Source of the DNA: Chara braunii | Taxonomy: Eukaryota > Streptophyta > Charophyceae > Charales > Characeae | Direction: 5' to 3' | Assembly: GCA_003427395.1 (NCBI GenBank) | Contig: BFEA01000536.1 | Span: 439,641-472,559, forward strand | DNA length: 32,919 nucleotides | Shown here: positions 28,181 through 32,919 of the stretch, piece by piece | How the letters are laid out: each line of letters opens with the position of its first letter | Numbering within the stretch: the stretch's first letter is position 1 | Program-made: the position numbers and the translations under genes | The notes under the pieces: generated by a model | The model's database searches: none | What the model was told of the DNA's origin: nothing | What the model saw: the letters and a program-made list of their open reading frames with translations, nothing else

Positions 28181-29300
28181 AATGGGAAATATTCTTGCAC
28201 CTGGACGAATCAGCGAAGGGGGGACACAATGGGATTGGGAGAGATCCTGCAGATGGATGAATGGCTGGCCTCGACCACCTACATCCAACTGGGAAACGGT
28301 GTTTGGAGGCACACACAAAAAAAAACAAAATAACAGAAAATATATATAGCTTTTTTTCGATTAATTTTTCTATTTGTACTTATGCGCAGTTTGAGCCCTC
28401 GCAAGGCCCTTCTCTGGCATACACACGTTCAGGGCTCAGGCCCCCATCAAGCCTCGTGCCCACCCTAAGTGAAGGCGGGCCTGCATATTCGCATGAGGCC
28501 TACTTTTGCCATTTTCGTATGTGGGGTACCGGACAGTTGCAGCACGCCAGTTGGTTACAGAGCAATGTGAGCCTTCTCTGGCTTCTTTCCAGAAGCAGCA
28601 GCTGCGTTGTACAGTTGAGCCCAGGGCTCATGAGGTTGATGAGCCCCTGGGCACAAGCATCCAGAGGCCGACAAGTCAAGCAGCGGCCGCAGACCAATGA
28701 GTGCAGCTCCTTCGTCACACACTTGCCACTAGCCAATGGGATTGCAGCAAACACTTGGAGCCTCGTGGGCTGCCTGAACGTGCCTCAGTGCATGGTGCCC
28801 AGGCCAGTATCTGAAACCGGGCCTGGGCGCAGATACTGGGGCCAGACTGGAAGCTACTGGAAACGCCCAGCCAGGCCCAGGGGGCACGACAAGCAGGGCT
28901 CACTTTCCATAAAGGAAAGTGAACACTCCGGCCAGATCCATTCTGGCCTGCGTGGGCAATGCGGCCACGCTGCTGCATTGACGCACGAGCAGCTGCGCTA
29001 GCGCTGCTGGCCAGAGCGCCCACCGGCACTGGAGGTGAGAGAGGGGCGCTGCGGTGGCAGCGGCCGCACGGCGACCATAGCTGGGCTGCTGCGGGCATGC
29101 ATGGTGACGGCGAGGTTGGTCTTCCGGTAGGAGGCGCATGCTGTGGGGAGACAGGGATGATGAGGGGAGGAGTGAGACATGTACCTGGTGTATGCTGGCA
29201 GTCTGCATTGGCGATGACGTCACGTACATTGGTCTTCAGCTTCAAAGTGATTCCTGTTGCATGAACGTAGAATAGGCTAGATAGGCTGAGTAGAGTAGGC
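28181..29300. other. Unassigned GC-rich region with several hairpins
   Basis: Open frames reach 246 residues (plus, 28261-29001), but no domain was recognised. Perfect or near-perfect inverted repeats occur at 28619-28652, 28804-28839 (CCAGTATCTG/CAGATACTGG) and 28900-28922 (TCACTTTCC/GGAAAGTGA). No exon of DGD1 could be supported here. Confidence 0.4.
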
Positions 29301-29404
29301 TACCGTCTTCACCCGAACGCCCGGTCATTATAGCTGTATTTGGCACAACTTTCAGCCCAGATACGGCGATAATTACCGGGCGCTCTATTCGGGTGAAGAC
29401 GGTA
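29301..29404. mobile_element. MITE, copy 3
   Basis: The left end reads TACCGTCTTCACCCGAACGC, and the right end is CTATTCGGGTGAAGACGGTA. The centre CACAACTTTCAGCCCAGAT is shared with copy 1. TA is on both sides. Best preserved of the three. Confidence 0.92.
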
Positions 29405-29803
29405 GACACTGAGCGCCGTTCCGAATAAGCGACATTGGATACTACGTTGGCGTGGCCAGAGAGCGTCGACATTGACATTGGGTTCATTGTTGTATTGCTC
29501 TTATTTGGATGACATCTTTTGGGTGCATTGTGCTCTCTGCTTGGTACATGACTATCTGGACTACAGCGTCATTTTGCACTTTGGATTTCTGTCTGTCGCT
29601 CTCGCTCATATTCCTTACACTTATTTCCCAATTCAGTTTATTTATTTTGTACTATTGTAGTTATTCCCGTTTTCAAGAACCCCTATATATTGACAGAAGC
29701 ACAAGCAAATGCGTAGAGATTTGCAGAAGGTACCCCCCCCCAAAAAAAAAGGGTATACAGATGGACCCACCGTAAGATTAAAATGCCTTCATCGATCATT
29801 TTT
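29405..29803. other. Unassigned
   Basis: No gene was recognised; mixed T-rich sequence with a C8A9 patch near 29732-29750. Confidence 0.3.
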
Positions 29804-29900
29804 TTCCTCTGTTTTTTTTCCCCCCCCAATATAGAGGAAACGAATCCAGTCTATTATGGGGGATGCAGCACATGCTGGGAAACGAGCCCAGCATTCATCC
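29804..29900 (-). repeat. Hairpin repeat copy
   Basis: A T run and C run, then GAATCCAGTCTATTATGGGG, GATGCAGCACAT and the stem GCTGGG (29874-29879) / CCCAGC (29887-29892). Same family as the copies at 3594 and 22257. Confidence 0.8.
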
Positions 29901-29969
29901 ACCATCTACAGAAAAATCCATCACTCGGGTGACACGTGTCATGGAATCAATGGCCCAAAAGATTCATCA

Positions 29970-30071
29970 CTTCCTTCGGGACATCCGTTAAAATTGGAAT
30001 GATACAGAGAGAGAAGATTAGCGTTGCCCCTGTGCAAGGACGACTCGCATTAATCAAGAAATGGTCCAACT
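29970..30071 (+). pseudogene. U6 snRNA-like copy, full length
   Basis: Follows plant U6 almost end to end: CTTCGGGACATCCG, TAAAATTGGAA, GATACAGAGA, GAAGATTAGC, TGCCCCTGTGCAAGGA, CGCAT, then AATCAAGAAATGGTCCAA. Two features argue against function. A 4-base GAGA duplication enlarges the ACAGAGA box, and the 3' end runs into AATAATAAT instead of a Pol III TTTT stop. No plant U6 upstream element (GTCCCACATCG type) or TATA box at the proper spacing was seen. Confidence 0.88.
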
Positions 30072-30072
30072 T

Positions 30073-30142
30073 AAATAATAATAATAACAATAATAATCAT
30101 ATATAATATAATAATAACAATCTAATAATAATAATAAATCGA
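30073..30142. repeat. AT-rich (AAT)n tail
   Basis: AATAATAAT-type sequence directly after the U6-like copy; probably its degraded tail. Confidence 0.85.
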
Positions 30143-30192
30143 TTAGGTGACACGTGTCATGAAATCACTGGCCGGAAAAGATCTTTCCCAGG

Positions 30193-30273
30193 CTTCTGTC
30201 CCAACCTACCCGCTCAGCCGCAGGATCTCGTAGTAGCTTGCCCGCTCCGATCGTTGAACCTGGTCCATCCGCT
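30193..30273 (-). CDS. Possible 81-bp exon, unrecognised
   Basis: On the minus strand an acceptor-like TTTGCTGCTGCAG is followed by 81 nt and a good donor-like GAGCGG|GTAGGT. The stretch is a GC-normal island between AT-rich repeats, in the place where DGD1 N-terminal exons would be expected. One frame reads KLPVSQADGPGSTIG..., another SCLSHKRMDQVQRSERASYY. Neither clearly matches DGD1. It may be chance. Confidence 0.15.
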
Positions 30274-30354
30274 TGTGAGACAGGCAACTTCTGCAGCAGC
30301 AAACACAATCCAGAGTTCTCAGTGTCAGATGGCATGTCAGAGACCTTATACATA

Positions 30355-30530
30355 AATAATAAATATATAATTAAACATTGATTAATAATACATTATAAAT
30401 ATTAAATCAGATATAATTATATAAATATACAAAGTTTACAAACCACATAAATACATATATCGGCATACAAATAAAATTTAATAAATATGTAAAAACAAAA
30501 AGCACAAATTCAACCGTCTTACAGAAAAAA
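30355..30530. other. AT-rich unassigned sequence
   Basis: Degenerate ATAAATATA-type DNA; no gene. Confidence 0.6.
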
Positions 30531-30579
30531 AGGCAGACTGACACATACCTGGCAGACAGACTCAGACAGACCAACGATT

Positions 30580-30998
30580 CCCTCCTTCCTCCTCCTCCTT
30601 CTCCTCCTCCTCCTCCTTCCTTCTCTCGTTCTTATCTTCTTTTTTCTGCTTGTTTGTTTCGTTAATTCTTACTTGCTCTTCTTCGCCATTTCTGTCTTTC
30701 TCTCTTCCTCCTTTCCGGTCCCTGCTGCCTGCTTCCTGCTTGTTCCTCCTTCCCACCCTCCTTCCCACCCTCCTTCCCACTCTCATTCCCACCTACTCCT
30801 TTTCGCCCTCCTTCCTCCTCCTCCTCCTCCTCCTCCTTCCTCCCTCCTTCCTGCTCCTTCCTTCTCCTGCTGCCTACATGCTGCTTGTTCCTCCTCCCAC
30901 CTACTCCTCTTCGCCCTCCTCCTTCCTCCTCCTCCTCCTCCTCCCCCTCCTTCCTCCTCCTCCTCCCTTTCCTGCTCCTTCCTCCGTCTTCTTTCCTC
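30580..30998. repeat. CT-rich microsatellite region 1
   Basis: CTC/CTT-type plus strand, with TCCCACCCTCCT repeats at about 30748-30790 and a larger duplication (CCCACCTACTCCT, TTCGCCCTCC) at about 30789 and 30896. Confidence 0.95.
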
Positions 30999-31300
30999 CG
31001 ACGAGATAGTCACCTATCATACGGCTCGCCAACTCAGCTTACTTCAGATTAGGACATCCATATTTCCTGCATATAGGCCCCTTCTCCGGTCTCCTTCATT
31101 CATGTCAATTAGCCCGCCACGCCCGTTCAGACCACGTCTTCGTGTCCTTCGTATTCTGCTTTCCATCCAAGGACAAGGCCACCAGCCCACCAGTCACTTT
31201 GTCAGACCATATACAATGTATCCAAGGCCACGACGTGGGCGATGTTGAGTATAGCCCGCGCTTATAAGACCACCTACATCCCTTCGCCAGTCTTGTCTTC
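30999..31300. other. Unassigned island between CT tracts
   Basis: Normal-complexity sequence; no exon was supported on either strand. Confidence 0.35.
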
Positions 31301-31680
31301 TGTCCTCCATCTTCCCTACAACCGTCCTTTCTCCGTCTTCCTTCCTCTCTCTCCTTCCGGCTTTTCCTCTTCCTCCTCTTCCCTCCTCCTCCTCATCGCT
31401 CCTTCGTCTTCTTCATCCTTCCACCTTGCTTCTTCCTTCCTCCTCTTCGCCATCGTACTCCTGCTGCTTATCCTTCCACCTCCCCCTTCCTCCTCCTCCC
31501 TTCTTCCTCCTCCTCTTCTCCCCCCCCCACCCTTCCTCACCTACTCACTTTCCCCCTCCACCTTCCTCCTCCTCTTACTCCTCCCTCCCTCCGTCCCTCC
31601 CTCCCCCTTCCTCCTCCCTTCCTCCTCCCTTCCTTCCTCCTCCCTCCTCCTCCCTCCTCTTCCTCCTCTTCCTATCTCCG
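31301..31680. repeat. CT-rich microsatellite region 2
   Basis: Continuous CCT/TCC-type sequence on the plus strand; open frames are low-complexity Ser/Pro/Leu readings. Confidence 0.95.
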
Positions 31681-31931
31681 TTCCGGACCAAAAGAAAATT
31701 TACTTACAAATTATAAGTCTTCGGGGGCGCTCAGCCTGCAGCACTCTCCTCTCGAATATCGGAGGACCAAAAAAAAAAAAAAAATGCATCTGTACCCCAC
31801 TTGAAGATGGGAATACCCGCTGTATATATACCCAGTCCCAGTGCGAACTTGCATCTATCCCCGGACCCCCTTCAACTTTGCATGGTACCCCCAAATTTCC
31901 TCTGTGCAAAATTGTAGGTGTATCCAGTCCC

Positions 31932-31963
31932 GCAGGCCAGCAGGCCCGCAGGCCCGCAGGCCC
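31932..31963. repeat. GCAGGCCC short tandem repeat
   Basis: Four 7- to 8-bp units inside the left arm of the foldback. Confidence 0.9.
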
Positions 31964-32100
31964 ATGAGCATAATTTCAGGACCCTGAAATTAATCTTACT
32001 TAACGATGAGAGTTCCGATGTTGTACTATCTTACTTTTTTTTTTTTTTTTGTGGTTTGATAAGTGTGATCCTCATACTCGTAAATCTAAATCTATACCAT

Positions 32101-32133
32101 GAGCATAATTTCAGGACTCCTGAAATTATGCTC
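32101..32133. repeat. 33-nt palindrome
   Basis: GAGCATAATTTCAGGA and TCCTGAAATTATGCTC are exact 16-base arms around one base. A shorter version (10-base arms, 2-base loop) is at 31971-31992. Confidence 0.95.
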
Positions 32134-32712
32134 TTGCCCAGAGACCGGGCTGGCAAAATTGCGGGCGTACCCTCAGCCAGGGACGGGCCTTGGATGGCTG
32201 ACCATCAAAGGGCCTCGCCTCGCCACACACCAGTCGAAACGGAAAAGAGAAGGAATGCATCTGCCTCAGGAAATGGTAAGATGCATCCATTTTGCTATTC
32301 GTAGTAAGAGATGCATCTTGCCCTTCTCCACGGGAAGATGCATTCGCTCGTTTTTCGTTTCGACAGTGATGTGGCGAGGCCCAAATTATGCTCATGCCCA
32401 CCAAGAGGACCGTTGTGGCCCAACGGCTTCTGGTTATCCGCATAATTTCACCCATCGGGTAGAAGGGTCTATGAATAATTTGGCCGGTGCACCTCAGTCC
32501 CGGGTACGCCCACAATTTTGCCTGGGTATGTCCATAATTTGTGCATAAAGGTAGTTGGCGGTATAACCGCAATGTGGCAGTAGCAACCTGTGTCCACCTC
32601 AGTACTGGGCATGCAAATAATTTCCACGAGGCCGTTTTCCAGGGGTATAGATGCAAGTTGGCGCTGAGACTGGGTATACAGCGGGTATACCCATCTTTAA
32701 GTGTTGTACAGG

Positions 32713-32919
32713 ACCTGTCGTGCAACCTCGACTTCCGCGAGATCGCCGCGCGTTGGAAGACAGTTATCACATTTTCGAGAGTGCTTTTTTTTTTTTTTTG
32801 GAAAAAAATTGCTTATTTTTCGTCACTTTGTTCACATCGTTTTGTGCTTCAATGAAAAAAGGGGGAAGGAGGGGGGGGGAGGCGAAGAGCTGAGCATCGT
32901 TCATGCTACAATGGAAAAA
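32713..32919. other. Unassigned right end of the window
   Basis: Contains a T15-type run (about 32786-32800) and a purine-rich patch (32851-32890). No gene was recognised. Confidence 0.4.

Larger units (their letters stand above)
29928..30186. repeat. 40-bp direct repeats flanking the U6-like copy
   Basis: GGTGACACGTGTCATGRAAT then CAMTGGCC..AAAAGAT is found at 29928-29967 and again at 30146-30186. The core TGACACGTGTCA is a perfect palindrome and also occurs at 24332-24343. Confidence 0.9.
31795..32712. mobile_element. Foldback element, about 0.9 kb
   Basis: The outer arms 31795-31866 and 32639-32712 are inverted copies (GATGGGWATACCCGCTGTAT, then ATACCCAGTC and AACTTGCATCTAT). Nested pairs continue inward: GCAAAATTGT.GG.GTA at about 31910 against 32500, and GGGCCTCGCC plus GTCGAAACG plus GAATGCATCT at about 32210-32262 against about 32333-32382. 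The centre lies near 32300. An A16 run abuts the left outer end. No coding potential or target duplication was recognised. Confidence 0.75.

Noticed and set aside
28261-29001. 246-residue plus-strand open frame as a gene
   Set aside because: No recognisable domain, overlapping open frames on the other strand, and repeat-like hairpins within it.
3560-29895. Hammerhead or twister ribozyme in the hairpin repeat
   Set aside because: The stem-loop is conserved but the CTGATGA and paired GAAA core of a hammerhead is absent, and no twister core could be drawn.
1-32919. CRISPR arrays, bacterial operons, prophage
   Set aside because: Repeats are not regularly spaced with unique spacers, and the gene content is eukaryotic with spliceosomal introns.

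Overview
The window looks like nuclear DNA from a photosynthetic eukaryote of the green-plant lineage. The only host gene recognised with confidence is a DGD1-type digalactosyldiacylglycerol synthase (chloroplast galactolipid synthesis). It lies on the minus strand and is split into at least five exons by introns of 0.7 to 3.4 kb with GT-AG borders. The gene has the extra protein segment upstream of the glycosyltransferase domain that separates DGD1 from the shorter DGD2. Large introns packed with LINE, SINE, MITE and microsatellite DNA suggest a big, repeat-rich genome. A streptophyte such as a charophyte alga would fit, but the species is an inference.

Layout. 1-460: unassigned DNA with a weak direct repeat. 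About 460-8130: a degenerate, plus-strand, L1-clade LINE with ORF1 remnant, AP endonuclease, reverse transcriptase and zf-RVT-like tail. It is broken by many stops and frameshifts and split inside the reverse transcriptase by a 1-kb insertion that starts with T48 (3509-4540). 8130-18180: a mosaic of repeats, including a tRNA-derived SINE (8691), a foldback element (10554-10905), a U6-like retrocopy ending in A52 (11357-11492), a G46 run (13293-13338), several diverged tandem duplications, a MITE (17075-17183) and a perfect 83-bp duplication (17578-17743). 18352-26603: the DGD1 gene, read right to left. Its introns hold two long pyrimidine-rich (sense strand) tracts, an assembly gap inside an 87-bp minisatellite (21343-21941), a 538-bp element with 10-bp inverted ends and an 8-bp target duplication (22884-23421), a second MITE copy (24186) and a three-unit tandem array (24650-25216). 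26604-32919: the region where the missing N-terminal exons would be expected. It is again repeat-dominated: a third MITE copy (29301), a second U6-like retrocopy (29970-30071), CT microsatellites and a roughly 0.9-kb foldback (31795-32712).

Nothing here forms an operon or a multi-gene pathway. The biology on display is one chloroplast-lipid gene inside a landscape shaped by retroposition, small DNA transposons and very frequent local tandem duplication. No unknown multi-gene system was recognised. The strongest candidates for something undescribed are a hairpin plus U6 composite that occurs twice, the MITE family with ACCGTCTTCACCCG ends, the two foldbacks, and the 538-bp element for which a paralogous empty site is present in the same intron.
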